Assembly: GCF_025244905.1 (NCBI RefSeq)
Contig: NZ_CP104285.1
Span: forward strand, 4,154,001-4,218,000
Length of the DNA stretch: 64,000 bases
Reading direction: 5' to 3'
From: Enterobacter mori
GTDB taxonomy: Bacteria > Pseudomonadota > Gammaproteobacteria > Enterobacterales > Enterobacteriaceae
The number at the start of each line of letters is the position of its first letter. Positions within the stretch are counted from its first letter, which is position 1. Shown here piece by piece: positions 35,764-49,155 of the stretch. Below the pieces are notes generated by a model. It ran no database searches and was not told the DNA's origin. It saw nothing but the letters and a program-made list of their open reading frames with translations. The position numbers and the translations under genes are program-made.

Positions 35764-36426
35764 ATGAAACTACTCATAGTTGAAGACGATCTGTTATTGC
35801 AGGAAGGGTTGGCGCTCGCGCTCGCGAATGAAGGATATGCGCTCGACTGCGCCGCCACGGCGGCAGAAGCCGATGCGCTGATCCAGAGCGGTGAATATAG
35901 CCTGGTGATCCTCGATTTAGGTTTACCGGATAAAGACGGCGCGACACTGCTCAGCCAGTGGCGTCGCCGTGGCGTTGAAAATCCAGTGCTGATCCTCACG
36001 GCGCGCGATGCCATTGAAGATCGCATTCACGGTCTGGACTCCGGTGCGGATGATTATCTGGTTAAACCTTTTGCCCTCGCAGAACTTCAGGCGCGCGTGC
36101 GGGCACTCATCCGCCGCTATCAGGGACACAGCGATAACATGCTGACTGACGGTGATATTACGCTGAATCTCCAGACGCAGCAGGTGTTGCGTAAGTCCCA
36201 GCCTGTCGAAGTGACCCCAAAAGAATTTGCCCTCCTGACGCGCCTCATCATGCGGAGCGGTCAAACGGTACATCGCGAGACGCTGCAGCAGGATATCTAC
36301 TCCTGGCAGGACGATCCGGGTTCAAATACCCTTGAGGTTCATATTCACAATCTGCGCCGCAAGCTCGGCAAAGAACGGATCAAAACGGTACGTGGCGTCG
36401 GATACCGCCTGGAGAGCCAGAAATGA
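35764..36426 (+). CDS. pmrA: PmrA/BasR-like response regulator
   Basis: 220 residues, OmpR/PhoB family. Receiver domain with acidic pair Asp8/Asp9, phospho-acceptor Asp51 (VILDLGLPDKDG), Thr in LTARDA and Lys in YLVKPF; winged-helix output domain with VTPKEFALL and RRKLGKERIKTVRGVGYRL. The partner kinase overlaps it by four bases and closely resembles PmrB, so the regulator is assigned as PmrA-like. In E. coli K-12 nothing separates dacB from obgE and basRS lies beside eptA, so this is a different location. It may be the organism's only PmrA or a second one. Confidence 0.85.
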   Translation: MKLLIVEDDLLLQEGLALALANEGYALDCAATAAEADALIQSGEYSLVILDLGLPDKDGATLLSQWRRRGVENPVLILTARDAIEDRIHGLDSGADDYLVKPFALAELQARVRALIRRYQGHSDNMLTDGDITLNLQTQQVLRKSQPVEVTPKEFALLTRLIMRSGQTVHRETLQQDIYSWQDDPGSNTLEVHIHNLRRKLGKERIKTVRGVGYRLESQK

Positions 36427-37466
36427 ACAGTATGCGTCGGCGATTAATGGTTTTGCTGGCGATTATCTTGCTGTTTTTCCAGTTAATTAGTGTCATCTGG
36501 TTATGGCATGAAAGCCGTGAACAGATTGGCTTTCTGGTGAATGAAACACTCTCGGCGAAAGCACGTAACAAGCACGTCGAGAAAGAGATCCGTGAAGCGA
36601 TTGCGTCGCTGCTGGTCCCTTCTCTGGTGATGGTCGGTTTTACCCTGCTCTTCTCCTTCTGGGCGGTCACCTGGATAACCCAGCCGCTTAACAAATTACG
36701 AGCCAGCCTGGCCAACCGATCAGCCGACAATCTGACGCCGTTGCCTATGTATTCCGATATGGAAGAAATTGGCGCAGTAACAACATCGCTTAACCAACTA
36801 CTGGCCCGTCTTGATCACACCCTACAGCAGGAACGTCTATTCACCGCTGATGCCGCGCACGAACTACGCACACCGCTTGCCGGGATTCGGTTGCATCTGG
36901 AATTAATGGCCCAGTCTGGCTCACCACAAGCCACTACGTTGATTAGTCGTATCGATCAGTTAATGCACACCGTTGAGCAACTGCTCATGCTGGCGCGAGC
37001 CGGACAGGCGATGGCAAGCGGTCACTACGATACCGTCAACTGGACAGAGAATATTATTGCGCCGCTGGGTCTTGAGCACGAAGCCAAAGACCATACGGTG
37101 ATATGGCCCGCTAAAAGCAGTCTTACGGTGCAGGGAGACGCCGTACTGCTGCGCCTGATGCTCAGAAATTTGCTGGAGAATGCCGCCCGCTATAGCCCAA
37201 CGGGAACGACTATCGAAGTGAAATTAGTAGAAATTGACGGCGGAACTCAGGTCAGCGTGGTGGATCAAGGCCCCGGAATCAATGAGGCACATCGACAGTC
37301 CATTACCGAACCTTTCCGTCGGCTCGACCAGCGCTACGGTGGCAGCGGCCTGGGGCTGAGTATTGTTCAGCGTATCGTTCAGCTCCACCATGGCAATTTA
37401 ATGCTGGAGAACGGCGCTGAGGGCGGCTTAATCGCCAGCTGCTGGTTGCCGTCGACGTTAGGATAA
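36423..37466 (+). CDS. pmrB: PmrB/BasS-like sensor histidine kinase
   Basis: 347 residues. Two transmembrane helices (about 8-28 and 64-86) enclose a short periplasmic loop of about 35 residues with two ExxE motifs, ESRE (30-33) and EIRE (55-58), the Fe(III)-sensing pattern of Salmonella PmrB. A HAMP region, H-box HELRTPL (His146), N-box LLENAARYSP and G-boxes DQGPGI and GGSGLGLSI follow. FQLISVIWLWHES and the EIREAIASLLVP run match Salmonella PmrB closely. PmrB controls lipid A modification that lowers cationic peptide binding; the regulon here is inferred. A terminator follows at once. Confidence 0.87.
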   Translation: MNSMRRRLMVLLAIILLFFQLISVIWLWHESREQIGFLVNETLSAKARNKHVEKEIREAIASLLVPSLVMVGFTLLFSFWAVTWITQPLNKLRASLANRSADNLTPLPMYSDMEEIGAVTTSLNQLLARLDHTLQQERLFTADAAHELRTPLAGIRLHLELMAQSGSPQATTLISRIDQLMHTVEQLLMLARAGQAMASGHYDTVNWTENIIAPLGLEHEAKDHTVIWPAKSSLTVQGDAVLLRLMLRNLLENAARYSPTGTTIEVKLVEIDGGTQVSVVDQGPGINEAHRQSITEPFRRLDQRYGGSGLGLSIVQRIVQLHHGNLMLENGAEGGLIASCWLPSTLG

Positions 37467-37491
37467 AAAAAGCCCCTTAGCGGGGCTTCTT
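37464..37491. terminator. Bidirectional terminator between pmrB and obgE
   Basis: Seven-base stem AAGCCCC/GGGGCTT with a short loop, flanked by A-run and CTTTC, so it can end the plus-strand dacB-pmrAB unit and, with its long T-run on the other strand, the minus-strand rplU-rpmA-yhbE-obgE unit. Confidence 0.9.
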
Positions 37492-37498
37492 TCAGGTA

Positions 37499-38689
<1,191 letters not shown>

Positions 38690-39655
38690 TCATTCGCCTG
38701 AGCGGGGGACTACTACGACCGCTTCATTTTTGCGCCAACGCCCCCAGAGACGATGACCAATGGCGGAATACATCGCACCCGCAACCACGACAAACGCACC
38801 GAGATAACCCAACAAGTTGAGCATCGGCTTGACGAAGACATCGGGCCAGGCCATTGATAACAAATCTGAAAATAACAGCGTAAACAGCGGAGTCAGCGTG
38901 ATTAACGCGCTCACCTGCGCTGCCTGCCAGCGCGCCATTGCCTCAGCCAGCGCACCATAACCGACCAGCGTGTTCAGCCCACAAAAGATGAGGCACGCCA
39001 GTTGCCAGTCGCTAAGCTGAGTAATCACACCCGGCTTTGCTAACGGCAGTAATGCTACTGTACACAAAGTGTACAATAAAAAGAGGATCTGCTGTGAGGC
39101 CAGACGACGCAATAACACCTTTTGTGCGACGCCATAACTCACCCAGACCGTTGCTGCCCCGACACCGAAAATCACACCCCAGGTGTAATCCGTCAGGCGG
39201 GTGAAAATCTCAACCAGGCTGGTGTTGAAAAACATCACCAGACCACAGAGCAGCATGCTCGCCCCGATAATCTGCGTTCCGCGCATCTTCTCCTTAAGGA
39301 TAAAGACGCTGGCGACCATCATGCCGACCGGTGAAAGCTGGCCGATCACCTGCGACGCCGTGGGACTGAGATATTGCAGGGAGGAGCTAAACAGGATGAA
39401 GTTGCCGAACAGACCGCCCGTCGCGATAGCCAGTAAAACCAGCCAGCGCGGCTTTCGGAAGAGACGCAGCGGTGGAAGCTTACCTTTGATCGCCAGAATG
39501 GCACCGAGGCCAATGCTTGCCATCAGGAAGCGATAAAACACTACCGTCGGCGGCTCCATCACGTCCAGTACCTGCTTCATTGCAATTGGCAGCGCACCCC
39601 AGCACATTGCGGTGGTGAGCGCCAAAAGAATACCCATGCCGGCCTGCTGCTTCAT
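38690..39655 (-). CDS. yhbE: EamA/DMT-family inner-membrane transporter YhbE
   Basis: 321 residues from ATG at 39655 (MKQQAGMGILLALTTAM), the length of E. coli YhbE; the frame extends to 39712 but that start would lie inside the rpmA terminator. Ten predicted transmembrane helices in two EamA repeats. The substrate is not known. Lies between rpmA and obgE; because a strong terminator stands before it, its expression probably needs read-through from rplU-rpmA. Confidence 0.93.
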   Translation of the reverse strand: MKQQAGMGILLALTTAMCWGALPIAMKQVLDVMEPPTVVFYRFLMASIGLGAILAIKGKLPPLRLFRKPRWLVLLAIATGGLFGNFILFSSSLQYLSPTASQVIGQLSPVGMMVASVFILKEKMRGTQIIGASMLLCGLVMFFNTSLVEIFTRLTDYTWGVIFGVGAATVWVSYGVAQKVLLRRLASQQILFLLYTLCTVALLPLAKPGVITQLSDWQLACLIFCGLNTLVGYGALAEAMARWQAAQVSALITLTPLFTLLFSDLLSMAWPDVFVKPMLNLLGYLGAFVVVAGAMYSAIGHRLWGRWRKNEAVVVVPRSGE

Positions 39656-39695
39656 GCCCGTTTTCCCTACAGAAAATTTTCCGGGTTTCCAATGT

Positions 39696-39725
39696 AAAAA
39701 GCCCCGCAACACGTTGCGGGGCTTT
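39696..39725 (-). terminator. Terminator after rpmA
   Basis: Ten-base GC-rich stem GCCCCGCAAC/GTTGCGGGGC with a minimal loop, flanked by AAA/TTTTT on the minus strand, 26 bases past the rpmA stop. Confidence 0.93.
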
Positions 39726-39750
39726 AATCCGTTACCGGACCGAGAAAACC

Positions 39751-40008
<258 letters not shown>

Positions 40009-40027
40009 TTAAATCTCTCCTCAGGTC

Positions 40028-40393
<366 letters not shown>

Positions 40394-40409
40394 TCACAAT
40401 AGGGCGCGA

Positions 40410-40438
40410 ATATTACGCAAAACGCGAGCCTTTGACAA
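40410..40438 (-). promoter_or_regulatory. Sigma-70 promoter of rplU-rpmA
   Basis: On the minus strand TTGTCA (40438-40433) and TAATAT (40415-40410) are separated by exactly 17 bases, close to consensus. A GC-rich stretch resembling a stringent discriminator follows (TCGCGCCC). Predicted transcript start is near 40403, giving a leader of about 65 bases. Confidence 0.8.
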
Positions 40439-40596
40439 GTGCTACCATCAATACATGAAGAAAAAAAACACAACACGTACGGTAACGTTTATCTGAGCCG
40501 TTTTTTCAGTACAATCAGCGATACTATTGATAAACCGAAACCCTTTGTGAACCCACACTCCGTGGGATAAACAGGATAAAAAGCCCGGCTTTTGCG

Positions 40597-41568
40597 ATGA
40601 ATTTAGAAAAAATCAACGAGTTAACCGCGCAAGATATGGCGGGTGTAAATGCAGCAATCCTGGAGCAACTCAACTCTGATGTTCAGCTGATCAATCAGTT
40701 GGGCTATTACATCGTTAGCGGCGGCGGTAAACGCATTCGCCCGATGATTGCCATTCTGGCCGCTCGCGCCGTTGGCTATCAGGGAAATGCCCACGTCACG
40801 ATTGCGGCCCTGATCGAATTTATCCACACAGCCACGCTGCTGCATGATGACGTGGTGGATGAATCAGACATGCGCCGTGGCAAAGCAACCGCAAACGCAG
40901 CATTTGGCAACGCAGCCAGCGTTCTGGTGGGGGATTTCATCTATACCCGTGCTTTCCAGATGATGACCAGCCTCGGCTCTCTGAAAGTGCTGGAAGTGAT
41001 GTCTGAAGCGGTAAACGTTATCGCTGAAGGTGAAGTCCTGCAGCTGATGAACGTTAACGACCCGGACATCACTGAAGAAAACTACATGCGCGTGATTTAC
41101 AGCAAGACGGCGCGCCTGTTTGAAGCGGCGGCTCAATGCTCTGGTATCCTTGCTGGCTGCACTGAAGCCCAGGAAAAAGGGCTTCAGGATTATGGCCGTT
41201 ATCTGGGGACTGCCTTCCAGTTGATTGATGATTTGCTGGACTACAGCGCCGATGGCGAAACGCTCGGCAAAAACGTTGGGGATGACCTGAACGAAGGCAA
41301 ACCAACGCTGCCGCTGCTCCATGCTATGCGTCACGGAACCCCCGAGCAGGCGAAACTGATCCGTGAAGCGATCGAGCAAGGAAACGGTCGCCATCTTCTG
41401 GAACCTGTACTGGAAACAATGGCACTCTGCGGATCGCTGGAATGGACGCGTCAGCGTGCTGAAGAAGAGGCAGACAAAGCCATCGAAGCACTTCAGGTGA
41501 TTCCGGACTGCCCGTGGCGTGACGCGCTGATTGGCCTTGCCCACATCGCCGTTCAGCGCGATCGTTAA
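40597..41568 (+). CDS. ispB: Octaprenyl diphosphate synthase
   Basis: Extends farnesyl diphosphate with isopentenyl diphosphate to C40 for the ubiquinone and menaquinone side chain. 323 residues, full length. First Asp-rich motif DDVVDESDMRRG (about 84-95), second DDLLDYSAD (about 211-219), with GGGKRIRP (about 43-50). Divergent from rplU. About 257 bases separate the two starts; only the rplU promoter in that gap is convincing. Confidence 0.97.
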   Translation: MNLEKINELTAQDMAGVNAAILEQLNSDVQLINQLGYYIVSGGGKRIRPMIAILAARAVGYQGNAHVTIAALIEFIHTATLLHDDVVDESDMRRGKATANAAFGNAASVLVGDFIYTRAFQMMTSLGSLKVLEVMSEAVNVIAEGEVLQLMNVNDPDITEENYMRVIYSKTARLFEAAAQCSGILAGCTEAQEKGLQDYGRYLGTAFQLIDDLLDYSADGETLGKNVGDDLNEGKPTLPLLHAMRHGTPEQAKLIREAIEQGNGRHLLEPVLETMALCGSLEWTRQRAEEEADKAIEALQVIPDCPWRDALIGLAHIAVQRDR

Positions 41569-41797
41569 TCCTTCCTCCTTCTCCCCGTGGCCACATGGGG
41601 AGATTCCAATAAGCACCAATAAATTCCATAATCATGTTAAATCATCGGCTTACATCCCGCATGAATAAAGCCATGTCATATTCTGAATATTGCTTCCAGT
41701 AACGCGAACTTTTTAGAACACATGTTCGAAGAAGGTATAGTAGCCCTGTCATTTCAGGAGAAATGGCGTGGGTGAAAACGAACACAAGGACAGCTTT

Positions 41798-42076
41798 ATG
41801 GATATGAAACTGATCGACTGGCACTCAGCTGATATTATTGCGGCACTGCGCAAAAAAGGGACATCACTGGCAGCGGAATCGCGCCGTAACGGGTTGAGCT
41901 CATCGACGCTGGCAAACGCATTGACTCGCCCGTGGCCGAAGGGGGAATTGATTATTGCGACGGCGCTGGAAACGCACCCGTGGATCATCTGGCCGTCACG
42001 CTATCACGACCCCATAACTCACGAATTTATCGACAGAACGCGCACGATACGCCAGAAGAAGGCGCAGTCGGAGTAA
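41798..42076 (+). CDS. sfsB: Ner-like DNA-binding transcription factor SfsB (Nlp)
   Basis: 92 residues from ATG at 41798, which has AAGGA seven bases upstream and gives the E. coli length; a GTG at 41768 would add ten residues. RKKGTSLAAESRRNGLSSSTLANAL forms the lambda-type helix-turn-helix of the phage Mu Ner family, and PWIIWPSRYHD is characteristic. In E. coli it affects maltose gene expression. It stands between ispB and murA as in E. coli, 229 bases after ispB. Confidence 0.93.
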   Translation: MDMKLIDWHSADIIAALRKKGTSLAAESRRNGLSSSTLANALTRPWPKGELIIATALETHPWIIWPSRYHDPITHEFIDRTRTIRQKKAQSE

Positions 42077-42103
42077 CACTGCCATTTTGACATCATCAGC
42101 AAT

Positions 42104-42129
42104 CCCCCGGCCTTTACAGGCCAGGGGGG
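42104..42129. other. Inverted repeat between sfsB and murA
   Basis: CCCCCGGCCT paired with AGGCC-A-GGGGG (one bulged A) around a four-base loop, between the convergent genes. No T-run follows on either strand, so it is only a weak candidate for termination. Confidence 0.5.
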
Positions 42130-42140
42130 TGCAAGAACGA

Positions 42141-43412
<1,272 letters not shown>

Positions 43413-43451
43413 TTATAAATTCAACCGTGCTGCGGGCGTCTCGCCCTCAGC

Positions 43452-43706
43452 TCAAAAACCGTTTAGTTTGCGATCGCGTGCCCACTCTTGCGGTGTGAAC
43501 GCTTTAATCGACAGGGCATGGATGCGGTTATCCGCAATGTATTCCATCAGCGGCGCATAGACAGCCTGCTGTTTCTTCACACGACTCATCCCGTCAAAGA
43601 TCTCACCCACAGCAATAACCTGGAAGTGACTGCCATCGCCAGAGACGTGGACTTCCTGAAGGGTGAGTGCATTCATCAGCACTGCCTGGATTTCATTATT
43701 TTCCAT
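43452..43706 (-). CDS. ibaG: BolA-family iron-sulfur/acid stress protein IbaG
   Basis: 84 residues from [15 protein letters not shown] at 43706; 23 further open codons upstream are not used in homologues and overlap the mla terminator region. [17 protein letters not shown] and the BolA helix ([16 protein letters not shown]) are clear; the conserved His lies near residue 63 (NRIHALS). Partner of monothiol glutaredoxin. Upstream of murA, as in E. coli. Confidence 0.95.
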   Translation of the reverse strand: MENNEIQAVLMNALTLQEVHVSGDGSHFQVIAVGEIFDGMSRVKKQQAVYAPLMEYIADNRIHALSIKAFTPQEWARDRKLNGF

Positions 43707-43777
43707 GGGGTCTATATCATCTGATAGTGAAAACAAGCCCAACATCTTAGAGCAAAGTAGCGTCGTCTTAAACAAGC

Positions 43778-43811
43778 AAAAAGCCCCGACGATGAAACAG
43801 CCAGGGCTTTC
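43778..43811 (-). terminator. Terminator after mlaB
   Basis: On the minus strand AAAGCCC pairs with GGGCTTTTT across a longer loop that contains a second small stem, 21 bases past the mlaB stop. It separates mlaFEDCB from ibaG-murA. Confidence 0.8.
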
Positions 43812-43832
43812 AGAAGTAACGCACTGAAAATA

Positions 43833-44126
43833 TTAGCGCGGTAAAACGTCCTGAGGCAGATTATAAAGCTGCGCCAGGGTCATGACGTTATCGCTCGCGC
43901 CGTGAAGCCTGACGCTTGCTCCCGGCGTTTTACCCACTGCGATCAGATGGGTGAGCAGCGCAACACCCGCCGTATCGACCCGCGAGACATCGCTTAAATC
44001 AATCAGCGTCACGCCCTGCATCGCTTCATGGCGTTTATCCCACAGCGGATTCAGTAGATCCTGATCGAGCTCACCCGACAGCTTTAACGTCTCGCCTTCA
44101 CGCGACCAGCTCAGTTGCTGCGACAT
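43833..44126 (-). CDS. mlaB: Mla system cytoplasmic STAS-domain protein MlaB
   Basis: 97 residues. A STAS domain with VTLIDLSDVSRVDTAGVALL (about 40-59), including the conserved Thr near 52. MlaB binds and stabilises the ATPase MlaF in the MlaFEDB complex of the inner membrane, which moves phospholipids to keep outer-membrane lipid asymmetry. One-base overlap with mlaC. Confidence 0.96.
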   Translation of the reverse strand: MSQQLSWSREGETLKLSGELDQDLLNPLWDKRHEAMQGVTLIDLSDVSRVDTAGVALLTHLIAVGKTPGASVRLHGASDNVMTLAQLYNLPQDVLPR

Positions 44127-44761
44127 TACTTCTTCTCGTCCAGGGTGATTTTCTGACGAGAGATAGACTGCAGCTGTGCGGTCAGGCCATCAATGCCTTT
44201 GGTGCGCAGCAGGTCGCTCCACTCGTTCTGTTTGGTGGTGATCATGCTCACCCCTTCGGCAATCATGTCATACGCCTGCCAGTTTCCACTCTGGCTGTTT
44301 TTACGCCACTGGAAGTCCAGACGAACCGGCGGACGGCCGTTAGGATCGTTAATCGTCACCCGGATAGGCACGATGGTGGCATCGCCCAGCGGCTGTTCAG
44401 GCGCAATCTGGTAGGTCTGGCCGTGGTACATCGCCAGGGCCTGGCCGTAAGCCTGTTTCAGGTATTCACGAAACGCAGCAAAGTAAGCCTCACGCTGTGC
44501 AGGGGTCGCATCTTTGTAGTAACGGCCCAGTACCAGTGCACCTGCATATTTGATCTGCACATACGGCAACAGTTCCTGATCGACCACATCACGCAGGTAA
44601 TCAGGATTAGCACGAATCTTCGGCTGTTCGTTTTTAAGACGATCGAAGGTTTTCTTCGCGGCCGCGTCCATCTGTTTGTACGGGTTGCTCTGATCTGCAG
44701 TCTGTGCCGCAGTGAGAGGGGCAATGACCAGCATGGCAACCATTAGCAGTCGTTTAAACAT
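44126..44761 (-). CDS. mlaC: Periplasmic phospholipid-binding protein MlaC
   Basis: 211 residues with a Sec signal peptide ([19 protein letters not shown]). [18 protein letters not shown] starts the mature domain; [24 protein letters not shown] and [24 protein letters not shown] are conserved. It shuttles phospholipid between the outer-membrane MlaA complex and MlaFEDB. Starts 18 bases after mlaD. Confidence 0.97.
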   Translation of the reverse strand: MFKRLLMVAMLVIAPLTAAQTADQSNPYKQMDAAAKKTFDRLKNEQPKIRANPDYLRDVVDQELLPYVQIKYAGALVLGRYYKDATPAQREAYFAAFREYLKQAYGQALAMYHGQTYQIAPEQPLGDATIVPIRVTINDPNGRPPVRLDFQWRKNSQSGNWQAYDMIAEGVSMITTKQNEWSDLLRTKGIDGLTAQLQSISRQKITLDEKK

Positions 44762-44779
44762 GAATGACTTCTCCTGAAA

Positions 44780-45328
44780 TTAATTCGCAGCACCAGGGGT
44801 CGGCGCAACATTGGTAGGGTCTTCATTCTGCGCAGGGGCAGCGTCAGACTTTTTATCATCCCCTTTACTGTTGTAAAGGAACTGACCAATCATATCTTCC
44901 AGCACCATCGCGGACTTCGTATCCTGGATCACGCTACCGTCTTTAAGGATAGTCGTTCCCAGCTCAGGATCTTCAAAGCCCACGTTAAGAGCCAGATATT
45001 GTTCGCCAAGCAGACCGGAGGTACGGATGGAGAGCGAGCTGGTATCGGGAATGTGGTTATAACGCTCTTCAATATCCATCGCCACGCGCGGCAGATAGGT
45101 TTTCTCATCCAGCGTAATGTCTGATACGCGTCCAATCACCACGCCGCCAATACGAACCGGTGAGCGTGCCTTCAGGCCACCGATATTATCGAAGGTGGCA
45201 TAAACGCGATACGTCGGCTCGGTGCGTACAGAGGTGATATCCGCCGCTCTCAGACAGATAAACAGGGCCGCCAGCAGTGCCAGTAACAGGAATACGCCAA
45301 CCCAAATTTCATTTTTTCTCGTTTGCAT
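44780..45328 (-). CDS. mlaD: Mla MCE-domain membrane protein MlaD
   Basis: 182 residues from MQTRKNEIWVG at 45328; five upstream codons of the frame overlap mlaE and are ignored. One N-terminal membrane helix (about 9-28), then the MCE domain (YRVYATFDNIGGLKARSPVRIGGVVIGRV). It forms the periplasmic hexameric ring with the lipid pore. The C-terminal tail is rich in Ala, Pro and Asp. Four bases after mlaE. Confidence 0.97.
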   Translation of the reverse strand: MQTRKNEIWVGVFLLLALLAALFICLRAADITSVRTEPTYRVYATFDNIGGLKARSPVRIGGVVIGRVSDITLDEKTYLPRVAMDIEERYNHIPDTSSLSIRTSGLLGEQYLALNVGFEDPELGTTILKDGSVIQDTKSAMVLEDMIGQFLYNSKGDDKKSDAAPAQNEDPTNVAPTPGAAN

Positions 45329-45332
45329 GAAC

Positions 45333-46935
<1,603 letters not shown>

Positions 46936-47163
46936 TTATGGTTCCTTTCTTACCCTGCCTCAGGCTAAGCATGAGGCTTAAATCAGCCCTAAACGCCACA
47001 TTTTTACAGAATATTGCCTGTAGAGGTTAGCGAAAGCTGGCATTTGTTTTACTTTTCCGGCGCATAAAGTCAAAATTAGGAATTCGTTACGACTCAGGCT
47101 GTATGCAGCGCCAACAATTCCTGCGCGGTGGACCGGCAAGTATACCTGAAGAAAGGACTTTTG

Positions 47164-48141
47164 ATGCTTTTAGCAACAGCACTGTTAATAATTGGTTTAC
47201 TTTTGGTGGTCTACAGTGCTGACCGTTTAGTGTTTGCCGCATCAATTTTGTGCCGCCTGATTGGCGTTCCCCCTCTCGTCATCGGAATGACGGTTGTTAG
47301 CGTCGGTACCTCACTCCCTGAAATTATCGTCTCTGTCACGGCATCGCTCCATGACCAGACAGACCTTGCGATTGGCACCGCGATTGGCTCTAACATCGTC
47401 AATATTCTACTGATTTTGGGTTTAGCCGCATTGCTGCACCCATTTCGCGTGCATTCCGATGTTCTGCGCCGCGAATTGCCGCTAATGTTAATCGTAAGTC
47501 TGCTGGCGGGCTATGTGCTGTATGACGGGGTGCTGAGCTACGATGATGGCATTTTCTTGCTCGCCCTCGCCGGGATATGGCTGCTGTATAGTGTTAAAAT
47601 CGCCCGTCAGGCAGAAAAACAGGGGCACGACAGCCTGACCCGAGAACAGGTTGCCGAACTCCCGCGTGAAGGTACGCTACCTGTGGCGTTATTGTGGCTG
47701 GGCGTTGCGCTGATCATTATGCCGATGGCAACGCGCATGGTCGTCGATAACGCGACGGTGCTGGCAAACTATTTCGCCATGAGCGAACTGACAATCGGCC
47801 TGACGGTGATTGCTATCGGTACCAGTCTGCCTGAGCTGGCCACCGCCATCGCGGGCGCGCGCAAAGGTGAAGATGATATCGCCATTGGTAATATCATCGG
47901 CTCGAATATTTTCAATATCGCGATCGTGACGGGCCTGCCAGCCCTGATCTCACCGGGGCCGTTTAACCCGATGGCGTTCACGCGCGATTACGGAGTGATG
48001 TTGCTTGTCAGCGTCATATTTGCCCTGCTCTGCTGGCGGCGGCAACGACAAATTGGCAAAGGCGCAGGCGCACTGCTGACAGGTGGATTTATCGTATGGA
48101 TGGCGATGCTGTACTGGCTCTCGCCGCTTCTCTCTGGGTAA
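47164..48141 (+). CDS. yrbG: Calcium/sodium antiporter-family membrane protein YrbG
   Basis: 325 residues from ATG at 47164, preceded by AAGGAC and equal in length to E. coli YrbG; a GTG start at 47128 is possible but unlikely. CaCA superfamily with the two inverted alpha repeats: GMTVVSVGTSLPEIIVS (about 40-56) and LTVIAIGTSLPELATA (about 216-231), each carrying the ion-binding GTSLPE. About ten membrane helices. First gene of the LPS export operon (yrbG-kdsD-kdsC-lptCAB). Confidence 0.95.
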   Translation: MLLATALLIIGLLLVVYSADRLVFAASILCRLIGVPPLVIGMTVVSVGTSLPEIIVSVTASLHDQTDLAIGTAIGSNIVNILLILGLAALLHPFRVHSDVLRRELPLMLIVSLLAGYVLYDGVLSYDDGIFLLALAGIWLLYSVKIARQAEKQGHDSLTREQVAELPREGTLPVALLWLGVALIIMPMATRMVVDNATVLANYFAMSELTIGLTVIAIGTSLPELATAIAGARKGEDDIAIGNIIGSNIFNIAIVTGLPALISPGPFNPMAFTRDYGVMLLVSVIFALLCWRRQRQIGKGAGALLTGGFIVWMAMLYWLSPLLSG

Positions 48142-48154
48142 ACGGAAACGCATT

Positions 48155-49141
48155 ATGTCGCAAATAGAATTGCAGCCGGGTTTTGACTTTCAGAAAGCAG
48201 GAAAAGAGGTTCTGGAGATTGAACGTGAAGGTCTGGCGCAGTTAGATCAGTACATTAATCAGGATTTTAGTCTGGCATGTGAGAAGATACTCTACTGTGC
48301 CGGTAAAGTCGTGGTGATGGGAATGGGCAAGTCCGGCCACATTGGACGCAAAATGGCGGCGACCTTTGCCAGCACGGGAACGTCATCGTTCTTTGTGCAC
48401 CCAGGGGAAGCCGCGCACGGCGACCTCGGGATGGTCACCCCGCAGGACGTGGTTATCGCATTGTCGAATTCCGGTGAATCCAATGAGATCCTGGCCCTCA
48501 TCCCGGTGCTAAAGAGACTACAGGTCCCGCTTATCTGCATGACCAGCCGCCCGGAAAGCAGCATGGCGCGTGCGGCGGATATTCATCTGTGTGTAAAAGT
48601 GCCCAAAGAAGCCTGCCCGCTTGGCCTTGCGCCAACCTCCAGCACGACGGCCGCACTGGTGATGGGCGATGCCCTTGCCGTTGCGCTGCTTGAAGCCCGT
48701 GGTTTTACCCCTGAAGATTTTGCGCTTTCTCACCCAGGCGGTGCGCTGGGCCGTAAGCTGCTGCTCAGGGTCAACGATATTATGCACACGGGCGATGAGA
48801 TCCCTCACGTTAGCAAAGAGGCTTCCCTGCGCGATGCGTTACTGGAGATTACCCGTAAAAATCTGGGTATGACGGTGGTGTGCGACGATCTGATGAAAAT
48901 TCAGGGAATATTCACCGATGGCGACTTGCGCCGGGTGTTCGATATGGGCGTGGACGTTCGCACATTGGGTATCGCAGACGTCATGACGCCAGGCGGAATT
49001 CGCGTGCGTCCTGGCATCCTTGCGGTGGATGTCCTGAACCTGATGCAGTCCCGTCATATTACCGCAGTGATGGTTGCCGATGGCGACCAGTTGCTGGGTG
49101 TGGTACATATGCATGATCTTCTGCGCGCAGGCGTAGTGTAA
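48155..49141 (+). CDS. kdsD: Arabinose-5-phosphate isomerase KdsD
   Basis: Makes D-arabinose 5-phosphate from ribulose 5-phosphate for Kdo synthesis. 328 residues from MSQIELQPGFDFQ at 48155, the E. coli length; a longer frame into yrbG is rejected. SIS domain with GMGKSGHIGRKMAATFASTGT (about 53-73) and SNSGESNE (about 108-115), then two CBS domains (DIMHTGDEIP; DVMTPGGIRV). It starts 13 bases after yrbG. Confidence 0.97.
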   Translation: MSQIELQPGFDFQKAGKEVLEIEREGLAQLDQYINQDFSLACEKILYCAGKVVVMGMGKSGHIGRKMAATFASTGTSSFFVHPGEAAHGDLGMVTPQDVVIALSNSGESNEILALIPVLKRLQVPLICMTSRPESSMARAADIHLCVKVPKEACPLGLAPTSSTTAALVMGDALAVALLEARGFTPEDFALSHPGGALGRKLLLRVNDIMHTGDEIPHVSKEASLRDALLEITRKNLGMTVVCDDLMKIQGIFTDGDLRRVFDMGVDVRTLGIADVMTPGGIRVRPGILAVDVLNLMQSRHITAVMVADGDQLLGVVHMHDLLRAGVV

Positions 49142-49155
49142 TGAAGGATAAGACA

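Noticed and set aside
42104..42129. Rho-independent terminator for sfsB or murA
   Set aside because: The stem is good but no T-run follows on either strand; kept only as an inverted repeat.
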